Source: Leifsonia sp. TF02-11
GTDB lineage: Bacteria > Actinomycetota > Actinomycetes > Actinomycetales > Microbacteriaceae
Direction of reading: 5' to 3'
Assembly (NCBI RefSeq): GCF_017565305.1
Contig: NZ_JAGEKP010000003.1
Location: 186,001-250,000 of the forward strand
Length of the DNA stretch: 64,000 nt
Below the pieces are notes generated by a model. The model saw only the letters and a list, made by a program, of their open reading frames with translations. It was not told the DNA's origin and did no database searches. Shown piece by piece: positions 22,282 through 31,129 of the stretch. A program made the translations under genes and the position numbers. The stretch's first letter is position 1; each line of letters starts with the position of its first letter.

Positions 22282-23985
22282 CTACGGGATGGCGACGGCG
22301 AGCTCGACGCGACCGGCGCTCTCGCGCAGCGCGACCTCTCCGCGTTCGGCGAGCTGGAGAAGGCCGATCCCCGGCCTCGCCGACGCCAGCGCACCCCCCG
22401 AGACGACCAGGACAGAGACCCCGTTCGGCGGTACCGGGCTCACCTCCAGAGTCACCGGTGTGCCATCGCCGTGTCGCACGGCGTTGGCGAGGCCCTCCGA
22501 GATCGCGTCGACCACCGCCTCCGCCCTTCCCGGTTCGCGCAAGCGGTCCCAGACGTCGCCGATGGACGACCGCAACGGGATGGCGGAACCCCAGCTCTCC
22601 ACGAGCGCTGCGATCCGCTCCGCGGCCTCCGGCTCGTCGCGCGGTGCGCTCAGCTCGGCGCGGACCTTGCCGACGACGTCACGGAGTTCGGCGGAGGCGT
22701 CCTGCCCCGAACCGGATCCCAGCGCCAGCGCCGCGGCGATCAGCTCCGACTGCACACCGGAGTGCAGGAGGCGGGCGAGCGCGGCGCGCTCGCGCTCCAG
22801 GGCCGAGCGGGTGGCGGCGGCGGCACGGATGTTCGACTGGACGGCTGCCTCCAGTTCGCTCTGGTCGCGGCGCACGCGGGCCGTCAGCGAGGCGACGAAC
22901 GCGACGGCGAAGGCCACCACCCAGTAGGTCGCGGCTTCGAACCAGACCAGGCGCGGGTCCCCGCCGAGCAGCCGGATCACGAGCTCGCTCGTCGCGGACA
23001 ACAAGACGCCCACCAGTGCGTATCCGACGAGCACGACGAACAGGCGGAGCACGGGAGGCGCGCTGCGGACGAGCGGCACCATCACCGCATTGCCGCCGGC
23101 GAGCACGGCGAAGCCGCAGACGAGCGGCGGCAGTACGAAGAGCACACCGTACTGCCAGACGCCGAACGGCAGCACGAGGACGGCGAACAGCACGGCGAGC
23201 GCCACCGGGGGCGCCGCCCGCATCGCGCCGAAGACCGACGCGATCCACTCCCGCCGACGCACGGGCTGCAGGTCGGTGGTGTCATCCGGAGGGAGGCCAT
23301 CGCCCGCATCGTCGAACTCTTCGTCGTAGATGCGGTGGCTCGCAGGCCGGACCACCTCCTCCGCGAGACCGCGCAGCAGCGATGCGGCCTCGCCGGGAGG
23401 GATGCCCCGGATCGCCGCGTTGCGCGTCGCGTCCTCGAGTTGCTCGAGCACGGCGTCGACGGCCGAGTGGCGGAGCTCACGCACCCGCGCCGCTGCGCGC
23501 TCTGCGTCGCGGGCGGAGGCCTCCCGCGCCGCGCGCAGCCTGCGGTACACCCCGGTGTGGTCGCGCACCAGCTGCACGGCGACGGCGATCAGCGAGAACA
23601 TCACGATGGTGGTCACCGTGTTGATCAGGATCCGACCGCCGAGGTTGCCGGCTGTGACCGGGATGTGCAGCAGCTGGCCCGCTCCGAGGAACAGCAGGGG
23701 ACGCAGCACGCCGATCACCGCGAACGCGGCGAACACCGTCGCGGCGCGCGCCGACGGCGGGACGACCAGCAGCAGGAGCCACAGCGCGATCAGGAGCAGA
23801 CCGACGGCGACATGCTCGACGGCGGCGACGGCGACGCCCGCTCCCAGCCCGCCGGTCACGTACTGCAGCCCCGCCATCACGGTCAGCGCGATCGGAGCGG
23901 TGACCAGCCAGGTCCAGATGGTGACCGCGGAGGGTCCCGTCGCCTGGGCGATCAGGCGTCTGGCGATGACGGCGGTGGCTCTCAC
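22282..23985 (-). CDS. Membrane sensor histidine kinase-like protein
   Basis: The 567-residue protein has two membrane blocks (about residues 20-140 and 260-370). Next comes a coiled coil leading to a HisKA_3-like motif RLLHSGVQSELIAAAL, where the usual His-Asp is His-Ser. A compact ATPase domain follows (EGLANAVRHGDG, GIGLLQLAERGEVAL). The GTG start overlaps the response regulator stop by 4 bases. The sensed signal is unknown. The G1/G2 region is short, so kinase activity is probable but not certain. Confidence 0.8.
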   Translation of the reverse strand: MRATAVIARRLIAQATGPSAVTIWTWLVTAPIALTVMAGLQYVTGGLGAGVAVAAVEHVAVGLLLIALWLLLLVVPPSARAATVFAAFAVIGVLRPLLFLGAGQLLHIPVTAGNLGGRILINTVTTIVMFSLIAVAVQLVRDHTGVYRRLRAAREASARDAERAAARVRELRHSAVDAVLEQLEDATRNAAIRGIPPGEAASLLRGLAEEVVRPASHRIYDEEFDDAGDGLPPDDTTDLQPVRRREWIASVFGAMRAAPPVALAVLFAVLVLPFGVWQYGVLFVLPPLVCGFAVLAGGNAVMVPLVRSAPPVLRLFVVLVGYALVGVLLSATSELVIRLLGGDPRLVWFEAATYWVVAFAVAFVASLTARVRRDQSELEAAVQSNIRAAAATRSALERERAALARLLHSGVQSELIAAALALGSGSGQDASAELRDVVGKVRAELSAPRDEPEAAERIAALVESWGSAIPLRSSIGDVWDRLREPGRAEAVVDAISEGLANAVRHGDGTPVTLEVSPVPPNGVSVLVVSGGALASARPGIGLLQLAERGEVALRESAGRVELAVAIP

Positions 23986-24638
23986 AGCCCGGACCGGGGA
24001 TTGCCGTAGGTGGCGGTGTAAAGGGTCGCCGCGGCGACCCGGGGAGCGGTCGTGTCGTCGCCGACGAGCCCGAGCGCCTGGAAGACCCGCTCGACGCTCT
24101 TCTCGACCGCCCGGACCGAGACACCGCGCCTGCGGGCGATCTCGGCGTTGGTCAGACCTTCGGCCAGCAGTCGCGTGGTCTCCCGCTGGGCCGTGCTCAG
24201 GCGCAGCAGCGCGCCCTGCGCTCCATCCGCTCCCGTCAGGTGCCGGACAGGCCGGTCGGTGAGCACCGCCTCGGCGGCATCCACCAGCTCGTCGACGGAG
24301 GCGATCGCGCCCTTGTTCACGAACGAGGCTCCCGCGACGGTGTCGCGCGCCTGCGCCGCGGCGGCCTCCAGGGACAGGTTGCTGAGGAACAGGACCGCGA
24401 TCTGCGGTGCGCGCTCACGCAGGATGGTGGCCAACTCGACACCGTTCGGCCGGGATCCCAGATCGATGTCGGTCACGAGCAGGTCAGGGTCGGCGTGGTC
24501 GAGGACGCGGAGAGCCTCGACGGCCGACGGTGACGCCGTGACCTCGAACCCGCGCTGGGTGAACGCATCGGCGACGAGCGAACGCAGCAAGGCGTGGTCT
24601 TCGACCACGAGAACGCGCCTGCGCCACGTCGCCGTCAT
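23982..24638 (-). CDS. NarL/LuxR-family response regulator
   Basis: The 218-residue protein has a receiver domain with acidic pair in VVEDHALLR, phospho-acceptor Asp in LLVTDIDLG and Lys in FVNKGAI. A C-terminal LuxR helix-turn-helix follows (LSTAQRETTRLLAEGLTNAEIARRRGVSVRAVEKSVERVF, given in outline). A GGAGGTGGGCAGG region precedes the ATG. It is translated with the kinase and is its obvious partner. Confidence 0.9.
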   Translation of the reverse strand: MTATWRRRVLVVEDHALLRSLVADAFTQRGFEVTASPSAVEALRVLDHADPDLLVTDIDLGSRPNGVELATILRERAPQIAVLFLSNLSLEAAAAQARDTVAGASFVNKGAIASVDELVDAAEAVLTDRPVRHLTGADGAQGALLRLSTAQRETTRLLAEGLTNAEIARRRGVSVRAVEKSVERVFQALGLVGDDTTAPRVAAATLYTATYGNPRSGL

Positions 24639-24761
24639 CCTGCCCACCTCCCCCGTCGTCTGCACAGAATAACCGCACGGAGTGGCCGTTCCTCGCCGTT
24701 CGCACACCCCAGTTCGGGAGCGGGGCGGACGGCGAGGCGAGGCGCGACGGGAGACGATGTT

Positions 24762-24795
24762 GCCCGCCCCGGGGTTCGCGCGGCCCGGGGCGGGC
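24762..24795 (-). terminator. Strong terminator after the alpha-mannosidase gene
   Basis: GCCCGCCCCGGG (24762-24773) and CCCGGGGCGGGC (24784-24795) form a perfect 12-bp stem around a 10-base loop, directly after the mannosidase stop. It closes the mannoside operon. Confidence 0.8.
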
Positions 24796-24804
24796 GGTCT
24801 GGCG

Positions 24805-27804
24805 TCAGCCGCGGACGAACCGCAGCGTGACGAGTTCGAAAGGCCGGAGGGTCAGCGTGGTCGAGCCCTCACCGGTCGTGCGCTCGAGCAGATCGGTGCG
24901 ATCGATGCGCTCGTGTGCGAAACCGACGGCGAGCGTGGTCTCCGCGCGCGATCCGTGGGCTTCGTACAGCCGTGCGATCACGTCACCCGAGCCGTCCTCG
25001 GCGAGCTTCACGGTCTCGACGACGACGGCTGCCGACGAGGAGGCCACGAGCGGCTCCGCGGCCGCGGCGGCCGGACGCAGCGGCAGGTTGAGGCGGTAGC
25101 CGGCCTCGATGGCCGCGTCGACGTCGCCGACCGCGATCGAGCTGCGGAGGGTGTGCGCGCCCTGATCCGCCTCCGGGTCGGGGAAGAGCGGCGCCCGCAG
25201 CAGCGTCTGCCGCACGAGCGAGTAGGTTCCCCCGCCCTCCCGCTCGTGCCGCGTGATGTCGTGACCGTAGGTGGCGTCATTGGCGACGGCCACCCCGAAG
25301 CCCGACTCGCCGACGTGCACCCAGCGGTGCGCGCTGGTCTCGAAGCGCGCGACGTCCCAGGTGGTGTTGGTGTGCGTCGGGCGGTCGATGTGGCCGAACT
25401 GGATCTCCGATCGCGCCGAGGTGGTGTGCACGTCGACGGGGAAGCCGAGCTTCAGCATGCGCTGGCGCTCATGCCAGTCGACGTGCGTCTGGATGTCGAG
25501 TGCCGACGAGCCGCCGGCCACGCTCAGCGTCTGCGTCACGGTGGACTCGCCGAACCGGCGCACCAGCCGGACGGCGGCGAGCTGCGGCGTCTCCGTCACG
25601 ACGTCGAGGGACTCGATCGCCGTGAGGTCCTCGCCGGACAGTCGGTACTCGACGTCGACATCCCACGCGTCCCACTGGGTCGGGGTGTCTCGGAAGAGCT
25701 GCAGGAGGTTGGCGCGCGTGCCCGCGGGCACGGCCTCCCGCCCGGTCGACGTGTCGACGATCGACGGGATGAGGCCGTCGGCGTCGACCGTGACCGCGAT
25801 CCTGTCGTTCACGAGGCGGACGGTGTCTCCCGCGCGCTCGACGCGCACGTCCGCTCCCCGGCTCGGGATGCCGATGCCTCCGGGGGCGACGCCGTCGACG
25901 GCGTACGGCGACGCGTTCGCGACGGCGCCCGACCCGTCGCCGGAGTCGCCGGAGGCGCCGAGCGCGGCGAGCGACCGGGCGATCACACCCTCCAGGCTCC
26001 GGGCGACGGCCGCGTAGTTCTCGACCGCCTGGTCGTGCACCCAGCCGATCGACGATCCGGGCAGGATGTCGTGGAACTGCTGCAGCAGCACCGTGCGCCA
26101 GGCCTCGCGCAGCTCGTCCGCCGGATACTCCGCCCCCGCGCGAACGGCGGCCGTTGCCGCCCAGAGCTCCGCTTCGTGCAGCAGAGCCTCGCTGCGCCGG
26201 TTGCCCTGCTTGGTGCGGGCCTGGGACGTGTACGTGCCGCGGTGGAACTCGAGGTAGAGCTCCCCCGCCCACACCGGCGCAGGATCGAACTCGGCGCGCG
26301 CGGCTGCGAAGAACGCGGCGGGCGATGCGACTCGCACGGTAGGCGAACCCTCCAGGTCGGCCGTGCGCGCGGCGGCGGCGACCATCTCGCGGGTCGGGCC
26401 GCCGCCTCCGTCGCCGAATCCGAACGGCACCAGGGAGGTGTTCGCTCTGCCCTTGTCGGCGAAGTTGTGCTCGGCGTGCGCCAGCTCCTCCCCCGAGAGG
26501 ACGGAGTTGTAGGTGTCGACCGGCGGGAAGTGCGTGAAGATGCGCGTCCCGTCGATGCCCTCCCACTCGAACGTGTGGTGTGGGAAGCGGTTGACCTCGT
26601 TCCACGAGATCTTCTGCGTGAGGAAGTGGTCCATCCCGGCCGCGCGCGCGATCTGCGGAAGCGCGCCCGAGTACCCGAACGAGTCGGGCAGCCAGACCTC
26701 GCGCGGCTCGTGGCCGAGCTCCTCGGCGAAGAAGCGCTTGCCCTCCACGAACTGCCGGGCCATCGCCTCCGAGCCGGGGAGGTTGGTGTCCGACTCCACC
26801 CACATCCCGCCGACCGGGATGAACCGCCCCTCGGCGACGCGCGCCCGGATGCGCTCGAACAGTTCCGGGTAGTACTGCTGCATCCACGCGAACTGCTGCG
26901 CCGACGAGCAGGCGAAGACGAAGTCCGGATCCTGCTCCATCAGGTCGAGCACGTTGGAGAAGGTGCGCGCGCACTTGCGGATCGTCTCGCGCACCGGCCA
27001 GAGCCACGCCGAGTCGATGTGCGCGTGGCCGACGGCGAAGACCCGGTGCGCCGTGGCGGCGGCCGGCGAGGCGAGCACGCGGGCGAGTGCGGCCCGCCCA
27101 CGGGCGGCCGTGGCCGACACGGCGAACGGGTCGACGGCGACGACGGCATCGTCGAGGGCGGCGAACAGGGCTGCGCGTCGTGGCGACGTGTCCGGCAGCG
27201 ACGCCGCCAGTCCGCGCGCGGTGAAGATGTCCTGGATCAGCTCCCAGACCTCGCTGTCGCGATGCACGACGTCGATGCGCCGCAGCGTGTAGATGGAGGC
27301 CGTCGGCGCCGTCGACTTACGGCCGACCGGCGTCGGGCGGAACGACCAGTCCGAGCCGACGTCGGGATTCGACGCCGCCTCGACGAAGAGCTCGAACGAC
27401 TCCCCCGGCGCCGCCTGCAACCGCACGTAGTTGTTGAGCGGCTCGAGCGCCTTCACGATCGTGCCGTCGGCCGCCCAGACCAGACCCTCCGCCTGGAAGC
27501 CGACCTGCCCCGCGGTGAAGCCGAGATCGACCACGAGCTCGACCTCCGCAGGGTCGGCCTCCCACTCGGCGGGCACCGTGCCGGTGATGCGGAACCAGAC
27601 CGTCCCCCACGGCCGCCCCCACGGCCGGCCGACGGAGAAGGGCTCGAACGGGCCCTGCACCGCGCGTGCGAAGGGCACCGGCTCGTCCGGCACCTCCCAC
27701 ATCTCCACGGCCACCGGCACGGAGGCCCGCTCGAGGGCGGGCGTCAGGCGCTCGCGGACGAAACGGTCGACCCGCAACTCGGCGAGCTGGTTCTGCTGGT
27801 ACAA
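24805..27804 (-). CDS. Glycoside hydrolase family 38 alpha-mannosidase
   Basis: The 999-residue cytoplasmic enzyme has GH38 catalytic motifs: zinc site VGHAHIDSAWLWP near residue 262, nucleophile Asp in WLPDSFGYSGALPQ near residue 371, and a downstream zinc His in LQQFHDILPGSSIGWVHDQA. The large C-terminal beta domain is present. It removes terminal alpha-mannose from imported oligosaccharides. The TTG start at 27804 is chosen because AAGGAG lies 7 bases upstream. It is the distal gene of a binding protein, permease, permease, mannosidase operon, which marks the ABC system as a mannoside importer. Confidence 0.92.
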   Translation of the reverse strand: MYQQNQLAELRVDRFVRERLTPALERASVPVAVEMWEVPDEPVPFARAVQGPFEPFSVGRPWGRPWGTVWFRITGTVPAEWEADPAEVELVVDLGFTAGQVGFQAEGLVWAADGTIVKALEPLNNYVRLQAAPGESFELFVEAASNPDVGSDWSFRPTPVGRKSTAPTASIYTLRRIDVVHRDSEVWELIQDIFTARGLAASLPDTSPRRAALFAALDDAVVAVDPFAVSATAARGRAALARVLASPAAATAHRVFAVGHAHIDSAWLWPVRETIRKCARTFSNVLDLMEQDPDFVFACSSAQQFAWMQQYYPELFERIRARVAEGRFIPVGGMWVESDTNLPGSEAMARQFVEGKRFFAEELGHEPREVWLPDSFGYSGALPQIARAAGMDHFLTQKISWNEVNRFPHHTFEWEGIDGTRIFTHFPPVDTYNSVLSGEELAHAEHNFADKGRANTSLVPFGFGDGGGGPTREMVAAAARTADLEGSPTVRVASPAAFFAAARAEFDPAPVWAGELYLEFHRGTYTSQARTKQGNRRSEALLHEAELWAATAAVRAGAEYPADELREAWRTVLLQQFHDILPGSSIGWVHDQAVENYAAVARSLEGVIARSLAALGASGDSGDGSGAVANASPYAVDGVAPGGIGIPSRGADVRVERAGDTVRLVNDRIAVTVDADGLIPSIVDTSTGREAVPAGTRANLLQLFRDTPTQWDAWDVDVEYRLSGEDLTAIESLDVVTETPQLAAVRLVRRFGESTVTQTLSVAGGSSALDIQTHVDWHERQRMLKLGFPVDVHTTSARSEIQFGHIDRPTHTNTTWDVARFETSAHRWVHVGESGFGVAVANDATYGHDITRHEREGGGTYSLVRQTLLRAPLFPDPEADQGAHTLRSSIAVGDVDAAIEAGYRLNLPLRPAAAAAEPLVASSSAAVVVETVKLAEDGSGDVIARLYEAHGSRAETTLAVGFAHERIDRTDLLERTTGEGSTTLTLRPFELVTLRFVRG

Positions 27805-27835
27805 ACGACGACTCCTTCTATATAAGAGGTACGGC

Positions 27836-28672
27836 TCAGCCCTTGACCGCTCCGGCAAGCGCCGACGAGCCACCGAGGGAGCGCGAGACGATCACGTAGA
27901 GAGCGATGACAGGCACCGAGTAGATGAGCGAGTACGCGGCGAGTTGGCCGTAGGCCACAGCGCCGTACTGCCCGAAGAACGTGAAGATGCTCACGGCAGC
28001 CGGCTGGTTGCCGGGGCTGAGCAGCAGCACGAACGGGACGAAGAAGTTGCCCCAGGCAGCGACGAACACATAGATGAACACGACGGCGATCCCGGGGCGC
28101 ACCAGCGGTACCACCACGGTCCACAGCGTCTTCATGCTCGAGGCGCCGTCGACCCAGGCCGCCTCCTCGAGGGAGATCGGCACCGAGTCGACGAAGTTCT
28201 TCGTCATCCAGATCGCCATGGGGAGCGACGACGCCGCCATGAACAGGATCGTCCCACCGAGCGAGTCGATCAGGTTGAGCGACACGAAGAGGCTGTAGAC
28301 CGGCACCATCATCGCGGTGATCGGCAGGCAGGTCCCGAACAGGATCGCGTAGAGGAACGGCCGGTTGAAGCGGTTGCGGTACCGCGAGAGCGGGTAGGCG
28401 GCGAGCACCGCGATGACCACGGTGACGATCGCGCACCCGGCGGACAGCAGGAGGCTGTTCCACAGCGGGACGAAGGCGAGCTCCGGAGTGAGCACCTTCT
28501 GGAAGTTCTCGAGCGTCCACTCCTTGGGCCAGGCGACCGACAGGGTCGCGCTCCCGTCGAACGACGCCAGCACGACCCACACCAGTGGCAGCACGAAGAC
28601 GACGCCGATGAGCAGCAGAAGGATGTTGGCCGTCCATTTCAGGGCGATGCCGTTGGGCGAGGACAGCTTCAT
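27836..28672 (-). CDS. Carbohydrate ABC transporter permease (MalG type)
   Basis: The 278-residue protein has six membrane helices and the ATPase-docking EAA loop ISLEEAAWVDGASSMKTLWTVVVPLVRPGIAVV. It is the MalG-like half of the importer. Its ATG overlaps the stop of the other permease by one base (TGATG). No ATPase gene is in the cluster, so a shared MsiK-type ATPase elsewhere is expected, as is common in actinobacteria. Confidence 0.9.
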   Translation of the reverse strand: MKLSSPNGIALKWTANILLLLIGVVFVLPLVWVVLASFDGSATLSVAWPKEWTLENFQKVLTPELAFVPLWNSLLLSAGCAIVTVVIAVLAAYPLSRYRNRFNRPFLYAILFGTCLPITAMMVPVYSLFVSLNLIDSLGGTILFMAASSLPMAIWMTKNFVDSVPISLEEAAWVDGASSMKTLWTVVVPLVRPGIAVVFIYVFVAAWGNFFVPFVLLLSPGNQPAAVSIFTFFGQYGAVAYGQLAAYSLIYSVPVIALYVIVSRSLGGSSALAGAVKG

Positions 28673-29637
28673 CAGTCCACCTCCGTCTTGAGGGCGCGCA
28701 CGTAGACGATCGCGAAGACCGCGCCGACGAGCAGCAGGATGGTCGCGATGGCCGTGCCGTAGCCGAGCTCGGAGAACTTGAACGCCTCCTGGTAGGCCAG
28801 CACGGGAAGGGTCATGCTCTTGTTGCCCGGCCCGCCTCCTGTCATCACGTAGATGAGTGTGAAGACCGAGAGGGTCTGCAGCGTGATGAGCATGAGGTTG
28901 GTGGAGATGCTGCGTCGGATCATCGGCAGCGTCACCAGGAAGAACCGCTTGACGCCGTTGGCGCCGTCGACCTCCGCGGCCTCGGTGATCTCGGGCGGCA
29001 CCTCCTGCAGCGCGGCCGAGTAGACCAGCATCGAGAAGGCGGCGCCGCGCCAGGTGTTGGCGAGGATGATCGACAGCATCGGGAAGGCGAACAGCCACGA
29101 GGGGCCTGTGACGCCGAAGCCGGCGAGGATGGCGTTGAGCGTGCCGTGCTGGCTGAAGAACGCGTACGACGCGAACGCCGCCACGATCTCCGGCAGCACC
29201 CAGGCGCCGACCACGAACGTCGAGACGAGGGCGCCGACCCAGCGGCTGCCGTTGCGCATCAGCAGGGCGAGCACCATGCCGACCACGTTCTGGCCGATGA
29301 CCGCCGAGCCGATCAGGAACACCAGCGTCAGCCACACCGAGACCGGGAAGTCCGGGCTCTTGAACAGGTCGATGTAGTTCTGGAGGCCCACCCACTGCGC
29401 CGACGCCGCCGACGAGCCGGTGAGCGACATGTTGGTGAACGAGCCGTAGAACGACGAGAGGATCGGCCCGACCAGGAAGACGACCAAGAGGCCGATCGCC
29501 GGGACCAGGGGGACGGCCCGGGCGAGGGAACGCCGGGTGTGCGCGCGCGAACGTGCCTTCTGCCGGCCGCGCGGCGGCCGGACCGGGGTGGTCCGGCCGC
29601 GCGCGTCGGAGCCGACGGCATCCAGAGTGGAAGTCAC
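28672..29637 (-). CDS. Carbohydrate ABC transporter permease (MalF type)
   Basis: The 321-residue protein has a 40-residue basic cytoplasmic N-terminus, six membrane helices and the EAA loop VPPEITEAAEVDGANGVKRFFLVTLPMI. It forms the channel with the downstream MalG-type protein. The GTG start is one base after the binding-protein stop. Confidence 0.9.
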   Translation of the reverse strand: MTSTLDAVGSDARGRTTPVRPPRGRQKARSRAHTRRSLARAVPLVPAIGLLVVFLVGPILSSFYGSFTNMSLTGSSAASAQWVGLQNYIDLFKSPDFPVSVWLTLVFLIGSAVIGQNVVGMVLALLMRNGSRWVGALVSTFVVGAWVLPEIVAAFASYAFFSQHGTLNAILAGFGVTGPSWLFAFPMLSIILANTWRGAAFSMLVYSAALQEVPPEITEAAEVDGANGVKRFFLVTLPMIRRSISTNLMLITLQTLSVFTLIYVMTGGGPGNKSMTLPVLAYQEAFKFSELGYGTAIATILLLVGAVFAIVYVRALKTEVD

Positions 29638-29638
29638 C

Positions 29639-30991
29639 TTACTTCGACTCCGTCTTGTCCTTGCCTACGATCCCCACGACGGTGTCGTCGTAGGTCTTGG
29701 CGGCGTCGGCCGGCGATGCCTGGCCGGTCATGACCGACTCCATGGCGACCTGGATGCCGTTGGAGATCTTGGGGTAGTCCGGCGTCGCGGGGCGGAACTT
29801 GGTGACCGCGACGAGGGAGGAGAAGAACTCGGACGTCGGGTTGGACGTCTTGTACTTCTCGTCGTCCGCGACGTCCTTGCGCACCGGGATGCCCGCGGTG
29901 TTGATGTTGTACTCCAGCGAACGCTGCTTGTCGGTCAGGAAGGTGATGAACTTCCAGGCCAGGTCCTTCGCCGAGCTCTTCGCGCCCATCGAGAACGTCC
30001 AGCCGCCGGAGAGGCTGATCGAGCCGGGCTCCTGACCCTTCTGCGTCGGCATCTTGGCGACGCCCATGACCTTGTCCCAATCGGCCCATGGGGTGGCGCC
30101 GGTGGGCAGCCACGCGTTGGAGGCCCACGATCCGTCGAGGTTGATGGCCAGCTTGCCCTGCGGCACCAGCTGGTTGTTGACGGTGTTCTGGTAGTTGGTG
30201 TCGCTGGTGATCTCCTGGCTCGGGCCGAGTCCGCCCTGGTAGACCTCCTTGATCACGTCGAGGGAGTCGGTGAACTCCTTCGAGCCGGTGATCCACTTGG
30301 AGGTCGAGTCGTCGTAGAGGCCCTTCTCGCTCGCTCCGTAGAGGAGCATCTCGAAGCCCTGCATCGAGCTCGCCTCACCGGCGGCCTTGCCCGAGAAGAT
30401 GTTGAGCGGGATCACTCCGGGATCGGCGGCCTTGATCTTCTTGGCGGCGCTGATCACGTCGTCCCAGGTCTTCGGCTGCCACGGTGTGGGGATGCCGGCC
30501 TTCTCGAAGATCTGCTTGTTGTACCAGAGACCGCGCGTGTCGGTACCGGTGGGGATGCCGTAGACCTTGCCGTCGTCGCCCTTGCCCGCGTCCTTGGCGT
30601 TGTCGAAGAAGTTCGACCAGTCCGACCACTTCGACACGTAGGAGTCGAGCGGCGCGAGGTAGCCGGCCTGCGCGTCGGCACGGATGAGGAAGGTGTCTTC
30701 CGACATGATGTCGGGCGCGGTCGTGGCCGCCCGGTTCATCAGGGCGAGCTTGGTGTAGTAGTCGTTCTCCGCGGCCTTGATCGGCACCAGGGTGATCTTC
30801 GAGCCGGGGTTCGCCTTCTCGAAGTCGGTCTTGGCCTTGTTCATGAAGTTGGACATGATGTCCGACCCGTAATCCTGGAAGGCGACCTTGACCGTCTTGC
30901 CGTCGCCGCCCCCGGACGAGGACGAGCAGCCCGCCAACGCGACGAGAGCGGCTGCGGCAACTGCTGCGGCCAGTACCCTGCTTCGCTTCAT
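29639..30991 (-). CDS. Carbohydrate ABC transporter substrate-binding lipoprotein
   Basis: The 450-residue family 1 (MalE-like) extracellular binding protein has a lipobox LVALAGC with acylated C22 and a Ser/Gly linker. The mature domain includes the GIPTGTDTRGLWYNKQIFEKAGIPTPWQPKTWDDV sugar-binding-protein segment. It captures sugar, presumably mannosides, for the downstream permeases. AAAGGAG precedes the ATG. It is the first structural gene after the operator at 31048. Confidence 0.92.
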   Translation of the reverse strand: MKRSRVLAAAVAAAALVALAGCSSSSGGGDGKTVKVAFQDYGSDIMSNFMNKAKTDFEKANPGSKITLVPIKAAENDYYTKLALMNRAATTAPDIMSEDTFLIRADAQAGYLAPLDSYVSKWSDWSNFFDNAKDAGKGDDGKVYGIPTGTDTRGLWYNKQIFEKAGIPTPWQPKTWDDVISAAKKIKAADPGVIPLNIFSGKAAGEASSMQGFEMLLYGASEKGLYDDSTSKWITGSKEFTDSLDVIKEVYQGGLGPSQEITSDTNYQNTVNNQLVPQGKLAINLDGSWASNAWLPTGATPWADWDKVMGVAKMPTQKGQEPGSISLSGGWTFSMGAKSSAKDLAWKFITFLTDKQRSLEYNINTAGIPVRKDVADDEKYKTSNPTSEFFSSLVAVTKFRPATPDYPKISNGIQVAMESVMTGQASPADAAKTYDDTVVGIVGKDKTESK

Positions 30992-31047
30992 CGATGCTCC
31001 TTTGCATTGAGGTCCACCGGCTCCCGTGCCGTGGACTCTTCGTAATT

Positions 31048-31068
31048 TATAAATCAATTTGATTTATA
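31048..31068. promoter_or_regulatory. 21-bp perfect palindrome, ROK operator of the mannoside operon
   Basis: Arms TATAAATCAA (31048-31057) and TTGATTTATA (31059-31068) surround a single T. It is very AT-rich in a 70 percent GC genome and lies 57 bases upstream of the binding-protein start, just after the ROK gene. ROK/NagC-type regulators bind such AT-rich palindromes. It may overlap the promoter. Confidence 0.8.
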
Positions 31069-31129
31069 GATCAAGAGCTACGCAGAAGTTGCCGTCTTCC
31101 CCTCGGTCGGGGGACAGCCGGAGAACCGG

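Noticed and set aside
24682-27825. A plus-strand open frame of over 1000 codons opposite the alpha-mannosidase gene
   Set aside because: It is the mirror of a high-GC gene, whose codon bias keeps other frames open. Its product is arginine-rich with no motif, while the minus strand gives a complete GH38 enzyme.
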